Source: Promerops cafer (Eukaryota > Chordata > Aves > Passeriformes > Nectariniidae). From it: a stretch of 64,000 nt of DNA. Made by a program: the position numbers and the translations under genes. Positions 1 to 10,701 of the stretch are shown here, in pieces. Within the stretch, counting starts at the first letter, position 1; each line of letters starts with the position of its first letter. Where the stretch lies: contig VZSE01002208.1 in NCBI GenBank assembly GCA_013398275.1, forward strand, positions 1-64,000, read 5' to 3'. The notes beneath the pieces were generated by a model that had not been told where the DNA came from, ran no database searches, and saw nothing but the letters and a program-made list of their open reading frames with translations.

Positions 1-584
1 TGCCAGCAGCTGCTGCAGCTGGACCCACACTCAGAGCCCTGCAAGCAAGGCTAATGTTTCTCAATTTTTCTGCGTGTTTAGGTTTTGCATGGTATGTGTG
101 GCTTGGTATGTCTCTCATCGGTCCTCCTTGGTTTTTGGACACATCTTGTATTTAAGGCACTGAGCTACTTGTGGACTGACCTCTTCAAGGTGGAGAGCTG
201 GCTTAGGAGCACTGAGAAGGAGTAGAGGAAATTGCTAGGGTCTTCTTGGTGAGTCCTCAAAGTGAGTTCACCTACTAGAAACAGGAAGGGACTGCCTACA
301 AGAATGGCAACACAAGGAGGACTTGACCCTATTTTTACCCAGTCCCATGCCCACAGTCTTATTTGAAGTGATTTGACAGAAATACATACAGGATGGAAGA
401 GAAACAGAAGGAATTATAAGTCTAGGCTCAGTCTAGAAAGTCTGGCTTCACTGTACTGACTGACATGGAAATGTCAGCCCTGCCCTGGCAGGCGGGAGCA
501 CCAGCCGTGTCCTGAGGGGTATCAGTATCAGGCCTAGAAACACTGATCTGTCAAGGGAGGGGATTGTCCCTCCCTGCCTTTCAC
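1..584. other. Unique sequence, no gene seen
   Basis: No readable coding region, RNA gene or repeat family is recognisable. Base composition is ordinary for avian non-coding DNA, with stops in every frame at short intervals. Confidence 0.5.
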
Positions 585-735
585 TTGAGTGTCCTCACCT
601 TGGATATTGTGTGCATTTTTGTGTGCTAAAACAGAAGGAAGATATAAAGTTTTTGGAGACCTTCCAGGGCAGGCCTACAAGGATGGTGAAAGGCCTTGAG
701 GGGAGGCCATATGAGGAGCTGCTGAGCCATAAATT
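585..735 (+). mobile_element. CR1 LINE fragment, 3' part of the ORF2 region
   Basis: The stretch runs in the order expected for the distal coding part of avian CR1. It has a 'TGGATATTGTGTGCATTTTTG' -like start near 602, then 'TTGGAGACCTTCCAGGG', 'CCTACAAGGATGGTGAAAGG', and 'CATATGAGGAGCTGCTGA' near 707-724. These match the CR1 pattern in which a phrase encoding 'leqvQRRATKMIKGLEhlsYEERL' sits near the ORF2 C-terminus. A 78-residue frame over it (611-847) carries the degenerate peptide QGRPTRMVKGLEGRPYEELL at about residues 19-38. The fragment is short, has lost both ends and carries many substitutions, so it is an old dead copy. The recognition is from memory of the family pattern, not from an alignment. 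Confidence 0.7.
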
Positions 736-3700
736 TCCCAAATATCTCTTAGGTGAGGGTACTGGGTTTTGGTTGGTGACTGTGGTACCTGAGAAATCCT
801 GTATTCATATGAACCTGGGCACTTTATTGGAGAAGAAGACAACCTAGTTTGATGCTCAGGGCCAGAGAGTAGTCCCTTCTGGTTTTTTTCCTAGACAATC
901 ATTGCAAGGCAATGAATCACCATCACTGGCAGTCTGTGATCTATAATCAGTCTGGTACGTAGCAGAAGCCTTTTATTTTTGCCTTGCGTTTAGTAATAGA
1001 TGCAGTCTGACATATATCTTAGCATTTAAAAAGGATAGGAGAAAGCAGATACTTGGCCAAGGACACAGATTCTCCTTGTTCTTATGTTTGTGAAGGAGAG
1101 GTATCTTCCTTGACACTTACTCCCTACATGGGTGTTACTGTTTTATGTACCAAAGTTTAGGTGCTCACTGGATGGGATAAGAGAGCACTGAAGAAGATGA
1201 TTTGCATGTGGCCAGGGCAGGGACCCATGCCTGTGAGTGTCAGCAGAGTCCAGGACAGAGCAGGTGATGTGCCCATCAGGAGCAATGCTGTGGGGTTTCA
1301 CTGCAGCACAGCCACGGGCTGTGGCTGTGGTTGGCCCCAAGTAGATGTAAGGAAAATACATCGTAGAGTTGTTCCAAAAAATACCATTACTGTCTAGATG
1401 TTACTCACTGTTAGTCTGGATGCCAGATTGTGATGTGGCTTTGTGGGACATGCAGATGGAGTTAGCCCAAATGAAAGACCACCTTCAGAGAGAAAAACAC
1501 AGAAATTGCTTTTCTGGGCTTTGGTAGAAATTTGCATTACTGACATTCTCTGATGAAACCTGTGGTCTGACTAAAAAGGAGAGGAAAAAGTGTGTAATAT
1601 TCACTTCCAAATCATCCTTATTAACATAATAAAGCACCACTTCTGATATTGCTTTTGGTAGTTCTAGTACTGTGCCTCTCTAGAGAGGGAATGAAGAGGG
1701 CTGAAGCAGTGTTGAGTTAAACACCTCATATGGAAGGAAAGGAAAAAACCAAGATAACTAGAGGAGTAGTACTGTAGTAGTACCTGTTGTACAGAGGGCA
1801 GTAATTTAGACCTATTAAGAATATGATTAGAATTATTTGGAAAAATAAGAATAGAATAGTTATGATGTTCACAGGAACTTGTCAGATTATATTAGGTCAT
1901 TTTGCTTCAGTCTGGATTGCTGTTACACCAGAATGAGAGTAGTCTCTGCCTCTTCCTGCCTGTGGGATAAAAAGAAGCCAATCTCTTGTAGATGCACGTA
2001 TTGAGAGGCTGTAGGGTATCAGTTTTCTCAAGCAGCCTGTAGCAATCAGTGAATCAGAATTCCCTTGACTGAGGGCAAAATTCTAGGGACAAGTCAGCCA
2101 GGGCACATTTTAGAGACTTTCACAGACGTAGTAATGTTGCACAACTTACAGCTTACTAAGAAAGTCTCTCCTTTCTTCCCCACACTCCCCTTTCTGCTTC
2201 CACCCAGGAACTCTAATCCTGCTGTGGTTAACAGCTTGTCTTGGGGAAAACCCCTCGTTGATAAAACTGCAGCTCTTCACATGTCTGAATTTCCAGTGAA
2301 CCAAATGGGATTTACGTCTTCAGGTTTTCAGGGTCAAATGAAGAGCTGTAGTCAATCCTACCAATGGAGCAGAGGTTTTGCAAACTTTGGGAGCAGTTAA
2401 ATTGAACTGCTAGGAGGGTGGTCTGGCTGGGTATAAACTGGCCCTTTTTAGGTTATGCCTTTTTTTGGGAAATTCCTATAATTTCTGATCTGTGCTTTGT
2501 CAGGTCTCACAGGCTGTGTGATACAGGCAGCAGTAATCCAGCATCTTTGACAGTAATGTGTCTGTGATGGAAAAATGAACTGTGACTCCTGAAGAAAAGG
2601 ATTATCCCATAATCCTGCTAAAGCAGTGGAGGGGCTCTGTTAAACCAGCTGTGCTCCTTGGCAGAGCTGACTTTTCTGGAGGGTCTGCAAGATGCCTGCC
2701 CAGCATCTCTCCTGTGGCATAGCCGTGCCTGGGGCTGGGTACAGATACTGCTGTGAGAACAGAGACCACACTGCTGAGTTTCTGACCACATTGGCTGATT
2801 CTGCTTTTTAGTGGTTATAAAATCACAGTTCCAACTGTGATGTGTAATCTCAGATGTGGGTAGGATTTATCATGGAAACAATTGGATTTTGGCTGCCTTG
2901 CTGAATAATAGCTCATGTTGTGAGTGAGAAAGTTGCATCAGAAACCAACAGCTGGTTGGCTTACCACTGGAAAATGTAAACTAATACTGTTGATATAAGA
3001 AGAAGGACATCACCAAGAAGTCATGACTTCTCTATACTGTTGAAATAGATCTGAATTATTGACTCTGTCAACAGTTGAAATACCAAATTTAGATAATATT
3101 TCCCCCCACAAAAGGGAGAAAATAACCATTAGATTCTTTAGTATCGTTTCTTCTGATGTTCTCAGCTGTGTGATTTGATATCTTCTGTCTCCATTCTGTA
3201 CTGAGACATCAAAACTTGGGTAGATTAAAACATTAATCATACTGAATTTTAATGCTAGTCAGTTTAGACCTAATCTAGAATACTTCTGCATTTTTGACTT
3301 GGACAAGAATTAATTTTTGAGCCAGCCTGTCCAGCCACAGGCATGCAAGTTACTCACTCACACGAGGGTGAGGTCCCTAAGAGTGAGCGCATGCCAAGAG
3401 GGCTTTTGTCCCATAAAGTATCTTGGATTTTACACAGAAACTCTTTGCATGCTAAACACTGGCCCTTCTCTTCTATTACTTGTTCCATGTGCTGTAAATA
3501 AGAACATGATTTTAAGTGAGGAACCTATGAAAAGCTGAGTATAAGGAGAGACCTTTCATGCTCCTTCACAGGGTCCTCAGGCAGCAGTTTGGTGCCACCT
3601 CTTGGAGACACTTGTTTTCCACTTCCTCATTTCCTGGTCTTTCAGCCTGTTCCACATCCATTTGTACCAGAGAAGATGAAGAACTGGAGTGCCATATTTA

Positions 3701-4521
3701 AGGATAATTAAATAGACCCCTCGTCTAACTTCTGGGCTCCTCTACAGAATGAAAAATGAAAGTTTTGTTAAATTTAAAATATTTTCACTCTAAGAAAGCT
3801 TAATAGATTTTAAATCAGACCTAGTAATTCTTTTGAAATTTCTGTCTTAAGATAGGAGTCATGGCAGGTGTTTCCCAGCTAGTTAGTCTACAGATAACTT
3901 GTTGGTTGGTTTTGTTTTTTTTTTTTTTGTTTCCCCCAGACAGCAGTAACTGAAATGTATGGCAGATTTCAGGGCACACTGTTCTCTTCATGATGAATTA
4001 TTTATATAGCTTTCTGACTTTATAAGGCAGCATCTCCATGTCAAGCAATGTAATACAGCTCTACATCATGCCCTGAGACAAAAACACTGTACTGCCTTTA
4101 AAGCAGAAGGGAGCACTGGGCTGGTAGGACATCCTAATCTCTAAACTATAACTGCAGTAGGACAAAGGAATCTGCATTCCTGCTACAGTAGCAGCGGGGG
4201 TTTTAATCATTGTAGTGACAAGAGTAAGACAGACTTTGGATTAAACTGTAAGAGGAGAAAATGCCTAATTATAAGAAAAATCGATCCCGAGCCATGGGGA
4301 CAGCCTACTATAGTAGAGGAATTAAATAGGTTACATGAAATGTCAGGTGTAATCATGCACTGAGTATGATGTAATCCAGGGCAGTGACCCAAGCTCACTC
4401 TCTCTTCATGGTCTTATTATCCACGGACCTATAGGGGACCAATGCTTTTACCACATCAACTGATTTCTTAATTTTGTGCAATGTTGTATCGTTATCATCT
4501 GTCATTTGGTTTTGGATATAC
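736..4521. other. Unique AT-rich sequence, no gene seen
   Basis: About 3.8 kb without a recognisable gene. The longest open frame (111 codons from 2065, +) has no familiar motif and is proline/serine-rich in a pyrimidine-rich tract, which is how chance frames look. A poly-T run lies at 3915-3928. Nothing else structural was seen. Confidence 0.5.
3915..3928. repeat. Poly-T run
   Basis: Fourteen consecutive T inside a longer T-rich tract starting at about 3900. No retrogene body is visible on either side. Confidence 0.85.
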
Positions 4522-4526
4522 AAAAC
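4522..4526. repeat. Target-site duplication, low-coordinate copy (AAAAC)
   Basis: Five bases AAAAC directly before the LTR terminus TGACATGG at 4527. They match 5923-5927 exactly. Confidence 0.85.
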
Positions 4527-4660
4527 TGACATGGTTTGGCACCGGCCCAAATGCCAGTGCCCCCATGAAAATGTATTTTCTTTAACTAACTGCTGTGAGA
4601 TGTGACCAGGAACAGAGCAGAGCAGGCTCAAACTTAGAAAAAAAAAAAGAAAACAATAAT

Positions 4661-4666
4661 TTTATG
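4661..4666 (-). terminator. Degraded poly(A) signal of solo LTR copy 1
   Basis: On the minus strand this position reads CATAAA. Copy 2 has the canonical AATAAA at the matching position (38993-38998). The substitution probably weakens 3'-end formation at this copy. Confidence 0.55.
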
Positions 4667-5169
4667 AAACTACAAACTAAAATCAAAAACACACAGGAAA
4701 ACAGAGTGAACACCTTTTAAACCATTCCTCCTCCTCCCACCCAAATTCACCAAAGCACAGTGAGACAAACAATCTTGGAGTCCTGATCAAGTTACCAACC
4801 CTCAAGTAATCAATTCTCAGTCCATCAGGGGAGAGAGGAGTCTCTCTTGTACCACAGTCCTCACCACGAAACAGGGTTGAAACTCCCCATGTTTCTTTGT
4901 CACACATGGCACCGCCCGGAGAAACTCTGCCATCGTGACATGCTCCTTCCATGTACAGTGCTCTCACCACCGTCCATGGACCGAAACTGCTCAGGGCTCT
5001 TCAAGGATGCTTTGCCAAGTGCCGAAAAAACAACCGTGCCTCATTTTTGGGACAGCAGTCCCCCCCATTTTCTCATCCCCTGGGGCCGAGGGTTTTCTCA
5101 AGAACAGAGCTCTTCTCCCTGAAGATGGAAGGCACCACCACGCCCTCTTCATCTTCCTCTGTTCACTCC

Positions 5170-5177
5170 TTTATATA
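5170..5177 (-). promoter_or_regulatory. TATA box of solo LTR copy 1
   Basis: Reads TATATAAA on the minus strand, followed by GGAGTGAAC. The same box at the equivalent place in copy 2 (38477-38484) shows it belongs to the LTR core promoter. Transcription would start about 25-30 bp downstream, towards lower coordinates. Confidence 0.7.
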
Positions 5178-5922
5178 ATACCATTACAGCAGGTCAGTCT
5201 CTTGGCTCAGGCTATAGCATCCACCCAAATGCAGTCTCATGTATTACAGGTAGCTTGGTTCAGTCTATGGCTATACAAGAAAAGTCCAGCTGAAAAAGCC
5301 ACTCCATCATCTCCTCCCACTTCAGCTTTTCCACATCTTCTTAACATCTCAGGTCCCAGACTGTCTCTCTTCTCTCTCCAACCACCAGCCAGGAGGACTA
5401 ATGTTTCACAAAGTTTCCTTCACCCAGGAAAGGGTTAAAAGTCCGAGCTCCGCTGCCCTCAGGGCACTGAGATCTCACGGTGGCACTCCCACATGCTGGG
5501 CATCACCCCCCCTGCCGCCTCCTCTGCCGGCACAGGCTCGCTCGCTGTCTCTTCTGGGGTTGGGGGGGAAACAAAAGATACCTCGGTGTTTTCGCCACCC
5601 CTCGGTCCTGCAGGGCTGGCCCGGCTCCATTTCTTTCCACCCTCTCTCTCTCTTCGGGGCTCTGGCCTACCTCAGCCTGGGCCTCCATGGCTCCCCTCCC
5701 CCACCCAGCCATGTGGCCGGGCGGGGCAGAGACGGTGCCGCTCCCTGGGCTACCACGGGCGAAAGAGAGCGAACTCTGGGAAATCTCTGCTTTTAACCCC
5801 GTGTGTCTTCAGAGGTGACTCACGTCTTCAGTGGTCACACCAGGTGTCAATATTCGAATCTGACCACTGATTGGTTTAACTAAAACTTCCCAAAAAAACT
5901 CACTTCCTCCCAAACCGAGACA

Positions 5923-5927
5923 AAAAC
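5923..5927. repeat. Target-site duplication, high-coordinate copy (AAAAC)
   Basis: Five bases AAAAC directly after the LTR terminus ...CCGAGACA at 5922, the partner of 4522-4526. Confidence 0.85.
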
Positions 5928-6187
5928 TGTCACGGGCAAGGACAATGTGTTCTATAAAATGTTTGTGCATTGTCTTTTGCAGCAGAAAATCTTTTCAGCC
6001 TTCATAGTAAGATATCAGTTGCCTAAAAATGTGGCAGATACCACGTCACCCTTCACCTTGGTGAGCTGAAGGGATGGATCAGCTGGGAGAGGTCCACAGG
6101 CAGCATTTGAGATACTCTTTTAACTGGAGATAAGTAAGTATTAAGGTAGATCCTGGATATTTACTAAGTTTTCTACACTGAGTATTG

Positions 6188-6229
6188 TTTTGCTGGAAAT
6201 GCAAAATGTTTTGCTGGAAATGCACAATG
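6188..6229. repeat. Two-copy 21-bp tandem repeat
   Basis: The unit TTTTGCTGGAAATGCA plus a short spacer occurs twice in direct contact (starts 6188 and 6209) with one or two differences. It is a local replication-slippage duplication. Confidence 0.85.
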
Positions 6230-7942
6230 ACAAAATCCTGGTGAAAGTGGTTTGTGTCACAGCACAAAAGAACATCTGGAAGGGTGGAAGATGAGACAAT
6301 CTTGCTTGAGGAGAAGAAGCAGCAGGTAGTTTCAGTGGTGTGGAGTGTGTAGGTGAATGCCAGGAAAGGATTTCCACGCAATCTTTGAGAAGAGAAAACT
6401 ATCAAAGGGACACAACATTACTGACTTCAATTCTGGTTCTACACGAAGAAATTTTCTGGTTTCAGTTTTTATTCTGCCCTGCTCTACCTTGACCTAGTGT
6501 TTGAATCTTTGGTAAGAGTATGTAAAATAAATCTTCACTGGATGCATGAACCTGGACTTCGGCAGCATGTCAGGTTTAATGGGATCACTGTCTGCAAATC
6601 CAGCCTCAGCAACTGGTCACAAGTCACAGGATTTCTACCTCACCACAGGAACTGGCAGAAGACAAAAGGGAGGTGGAAATTAAGAAAACAGCTCATCCGG
6701 CAGATAGGCTGTTGAGAAATTAACCACGGTGCCACAGATGGAAGCACGCCTTTGCTGGGGCTCCAGAGGTTTGCATCTCCAGCTAGTAAGAACTTGCCAG
6801 CTTGAGTGGAGTTACCATGATACTAAGGTAAAGAATGTTTCTACCAAATTAACTGATGGAAGGAAAAACAACCTCCTGCCACACACATACCATTTCATAC
6901 AACATTTTTTCACACTTGTGTTATGTTTTTGCCAATTGAAGTCTTTCTTTGAGGCTGCTGGACTTAGAGAGTTTGTCCTTTTATTTACCAAAAGAAGAGA
7001 TGCATCTTGATGGTAAAAATACAGATTTTTCCACACTGCCCTACCATTGTTGGGCTTTTTTAACCATTTTCTGGACAGACCACATTTTAGTTTCTGTAAT
7101 GCATTACTCTTTGTCTTATATGCAGTGTTTCCATCCGATGGGTCAATACTAGTCACAGCAGCGACTTTAGTGACATGGATGTTTGCCCACAAGCAATTGC
7201 AGTCCTAAATTAATTTAACAGTGGTCACTGAAATTACTTGCATGAAAAATATAAACTGTTGAAACAAGAGATGGTGACAGGAAAACTTGAGAGATGTGCT
7301 TTCTCTGAAGACATGTTCTTAAAATATCTGAAAACATTCAAATAACCTCAAGAAAAAGTGTTGCAAGATTTCTACAGATGCTTCCTTGCTCTTATAGGCA
7401 AGTTGTTCATCTTAAAACCTGTGAAAATATGCGTATTTGCTGTGTTCAGAATAATTTCATATTTCTATGTGTGGGAAGGAAGGTAGAGGATTAAATAACT
7501 TTGCTGGAGGCAATTAAAACAGAGGGAAGGAACTACCACAAACCCCAAATAAGGAGAAAAATCCCTAAAGTTTTGCTGAAGCCAGCCAGAGAGTTGGAGA
7601 AAGAAATTCCTATGAAGCATGAAATCTGCTTTTGTCCCTGTAGTTTACGGTGACACCAGCTTCACAACACACAGAGGAGTGTGCTGCTTGGGATACTGTG
7701 TGGCTCTTGCCTTAGTGAATCCTGAGAGATGATGAATGCCATTCCTGTGCTAGCCTCAGTTCTCTCTCTAAACTCCAGCCAGCATATTTTCTCACTCAGG
7801 AAAAGAGACAGCTGACAAGAAGGCTGTCCTCTAGATGGTCCCCGCCAGGAGGTAGTCACAGCAGGTGGGAAATAACAGCAGTGAGCTGGCTGGGGGCAGA
7901 GTATTGCTCAGGAGTAGACAAAGCTCTTGTTTCACCACAATT

Positions 7943-7984
7943 CTGAGCTGCCTCTGCTCTGAGCTGCCTCTGCTCTGCTCTGCC
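7943..7984. repeat. Short 16-bp tandem repeat, (GAGCTGCCTCTGCTCT)2
   Basis: GAGCTGCCTCTGCTCT occurs at 7945-7960 and again at 7961-7976, followed by a partial CTGCTCTGCC. It is a small pyrimidine-rich minisatellite seed. Confidence 0.85.
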
Positions 7985-8179
7985 TTGCCCTGAATTCTTT
8001 AGCAACCTTTGGGCTAGCCATTTGTTTGTCTTGAGAAACATGGGGGATTAGTCTTTAAATTTTTTTTGGTCGCTCTGATGCCTTGAAACTTCCCAGAAAG
8101 TGCTCTTACAGGTTTATTTGAATTTTGACTGCGCTTAACTGCAATCAATTATTGCATTAGCAATGAAACAAGCTCAAGT

Positions 8180-8182
8180 AAA

Positions 8183-8214
<32 letters not shown>

Positions 8215-8226
8215 AAAGGAAAAAAC
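8180..8226. repeat. Poly-A tract with two interruptions
   Basis: About 22 A, one G, 15 A, GG, then seven more A. A tract this long can be the tail of a retroposed RNA, but the 200 bp upstream contain no recognisable SINE, LINE or retrogene and no target-site duplication was found. It is called a simple repeat. Confidence 0.85.
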
Positions 8227-10676
8227 ACCCAACCCTTGCAAGCTTTTATTAAACTCTTATTGTCTGCATCCAATGTTCCCACATTGAGTGTGATCACGCT
8301 GGCAGGAAATCTGCCTGCAAAGCCACTCCAGCAGTGGCTGGGAAATAAATCCAGTGCCTGAAGGGAGAGAGAGGCAGAGCCCTGTTCACAGCAGAGGGAC
8401 AAACTTCACACATTGTCTGTAAAGGGATGCCCTTTTGTGGGTTCTTTCTACTGAATGCCAAGAAAAAGTGGTAGCAGCACTGACTGGCATTTTCAGGGGA
8501 GCAGGGGATTTTTGACTTGCAGAACTACACAGTGCTGCCGCCAGTAACAAATAGACAACTTCTTTGATTTCCTGCTGTCCTGTGTGTTTATTCTGTCTCA
8601 CCCAGCAACTCCAGTGTTATTTGCAAGGATGCTACTAACCCTGAATAATTCACTCATCGTGGCTCTAATGTTTCTGCACTCATCTTTGCAACAGTGCTGT
8701 GAGGTACTGAAGAACCATGCTCTGTAAAAGAACATCATCCCCTCTTCAGTGTGGTTTTTTTCCCATCCAACTCTGAAACTCTGCTCTTGTGTTTCCTACC
8801 TTTTTTCCAACTTTGAACTCTGCTGTGCGTCCAAAGGGACATGCCTTTAAATAGACTTTGAGAATGTCCTTGCCTTCTGTGAGAATGACCTAGCTTTCTC
8901 AGGAGAGTCTGCTTATCCAGTTATGCTTTTAAATTAATTTCTTTGGTGGTTTTCCTAACTCTTACCCATTCAAGCTAAGCCTGGGATTTTCTCATCAATA
9001 CACTTTGTTTCTGTCTGAGGCCAATGCAAGTCATACATTTGGAGATTGATCTGCTAATTTTCTGAGCTGCAGAGGACTTCTTCATAGATGTACTAATCTA
9101 GCCCCACTTGAATGAGCCACAATAAACACAATAGAATGGCCAGATACATTGCTTACTTGCGTACATGGAACAGAAGTATTCTTTTAAAAGGGTTCTACAT
9201 TTCCAGTCTGTCTTCTGCGTGCAAGCAGCGTGGGACCCTGTGGATGGGCCAGCGCCCTGTTCCCTCTGCTAGGCAATGCAAATCGGAGCTGCTTCTGAAA
9301 GCTTGAAAAGATTAGATGCAATTTCCATATTACAAGTGAGAAAATGCAAACATGCATTAAAAGATTCAGTGTCAGGGCTTCATGACAGAAGTTCTTGGTG
9401 GTTTGTCATCTTAAATGCCCTTTAGATAAAGGGTAAGGGCTAAAAATTAATGTGACCTTTTCCTTCTCCCATCTACATCTAGATCTGTGCCTATATGAGG
9501 AATGTGCATGTGCCTGGAATGAAAACAGCTTACTTCTGGAAGAGCATGTTAAAACTATGGTGCTAGAGACAGTCTAAGAAATCTTAGACTCATGCTGGAA
9601 TCAAATCTGCACTTTCTCAGGATCCACAAAACTCGCAGCTTGGCAGTGAAATGCTACAGCTTATGTAAATACGAAAAGTCTCATTGGCAGGTATTGCAGC
9701 TCACAAGTGGATATATATAATCTCTACTCTTGTACAGATCTCGTGAGTCAAACAGCACCCAAATCTTAGAACTGTGTTGGTTTAATTTTCATGTCATTAT
9801 ATTGGAGGTTCTTTATCTGAGCTTGTTTTTCACGAAGTGAACCACTGATTGCCTTGCCCTTGGCTCCCTTGTTAGACCACAGGGTCAGAAGTACTTGCTC
9901 ACAAAAGAGGTTGCTTATGCTGATACTCTGAGCACCTCACAGTCTCTATGCATATATGCCAAAGTGCAAGTCTACATCTGCTACTGGTAGCTGCACGGTA
10001 GTGACGAATAGCAGTAGTGTGAGGAAAGTCTCATGGATAGCTAGTGTGAAATGGGATACAGTCCACCGCTGTGATCGCCTTAGAGCTTTCATCTGCCGTC
10101 CACAGCAGTGTGGTACCCTGTCCTTGTCCCGCCCCACCAGACTGAAGAATTTCAGATGATCTGGTTTCCTTCTAAGTAGCACATGCCTGGGGCTGAACCC
10201 AGGCCTCCAGTTGCTGATATATGCACATACATGCTTTGCTTTTGTTATGCTCTAATCAGATTGGCAGCATCTCCTCAATTAGAAGTGATCATCAGCAGCA
10301 GGCATGGGTAAGGAGGTTACATCTAGATGGCAGTGTTACTTCAGGAGAGCATGAAAAGTCATCCCAGTTCTGCATGGACTGAGCCTGATTGACCTTACTT
10401 AGCAGGAGGAGAACACGCCAAGAACTTATCTTGTACAACCCGTTAGTAAGCTTCAAGGTTTCTTGAACCTTAGAACAGTCATTTTATGTCTTTACAAACC
10501 TGTTCCACCTGTCTGCAGCTTGTCAATATTTATCCTGTGGCTTATTAAATTCCCAGGCCTCATAAAAGGCATTGATTTGTTTCGCTTAACCATTTCTCTG
10601 ACTATTTGTCTCCTAGTGTAAATCACAATGTGATATTAAATTACACTAGAGTAGACTCACAGTGCTGCATTCATTT
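8227..10676. other. Unique sequence, no gene seen
   Basis: About 2.4 kb of mixed composition. No frame has family-like features. One short hairpin (10185-10204) is the only structure noted. Confidence 0.5.
10185..10204. repeat. Short perfect inverted repeat (7-bp stem)
   Basis: GCCTGGG, six-base loop GCTGAA, CCCAGGC. It is an isolated GC-rich hairpin with no T run after it. The sequence GGCTGAACCCAGGCCTCC also resembles part of an ancient MIR-type SINE, so it may be a fossil repeat piece. Confidence 0.45.
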
Positions 10677-10701
10677 TATATATATATATATATATATATA
10701 T
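10677..10701. repeat. (TA)12 microsatellite
   Basis: An uninterrupted TA dinucleotide run of 25 bases followed by TGTGG. It is likely polymorphic in length between individuals. Confidence 0.95.

Larger units (their letters stand above)
4527..5922 (-). mobile_element. Solo LTR of an endogenous retrovirus (copy 1, minus orientation)
   Basis: This is a complete 1,396-bp long terminal repeat with no gag, pol or env beside it. Read on the minus strand it begins TGTCTCGGTTTGG (5922 downward) and ends CCAAACCATGTCA (at 4527). The ends form imperfect inverted repeats with TG/CA termini. It is flanked by a perfect 5-bp duplication AAAAC (4522-4526 and 5923-5927), which fixes both borders and marks integrase-mediated insertion. 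Landmarks on the minus strand are a GC- and CpG-rich block (about 5440-5790), a TATATAAA promoter box (5170-5177) and a poly(A)-signal position (4661-4666) that reads CATAAA rather than AATAAA. The same element lies at 37730-39125 on the other strand. The first roughly 200 bp of the two copies are nearly identical, while the last third differs by several percent. The 5-bp duplication is typical of ERVL-type (class III) elements; the family assignment is inference. Open frames of 112-131 codons on the opposite strand are by-products of the GC-rich block. Confidence 0.93.
5928..8179. other. Unique sequence, no gene seen
   Basis: About 2.2 kb without a recognisable gene. It contains two small tandem duplications (6188-6229 and 7943-7984). 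A 126-codon minus-strand frame (6812-7192) resembles no family I know. Confidence 0.5.

Noticed and set aside
5401..5870. Overlapping open frames of 112-131 codons opposite to LTR copy 1 (mirrored at 37781-38247 for copy 2) as possible antisense genes
   Set aside because: They fall in the GC- and CpG-rich part of the LTR, where stop codons are scarce in several frames at once. The peptides are proline/serine/arginine-rich, shift frame between the two copies and match no retroviral product.
8100..8226. Poly-A tract as the tail of a processed pseudogene or SINE
   Set aside because: No body of a known retroposed sequence precedes it on either strand and no flanking duplication was found.
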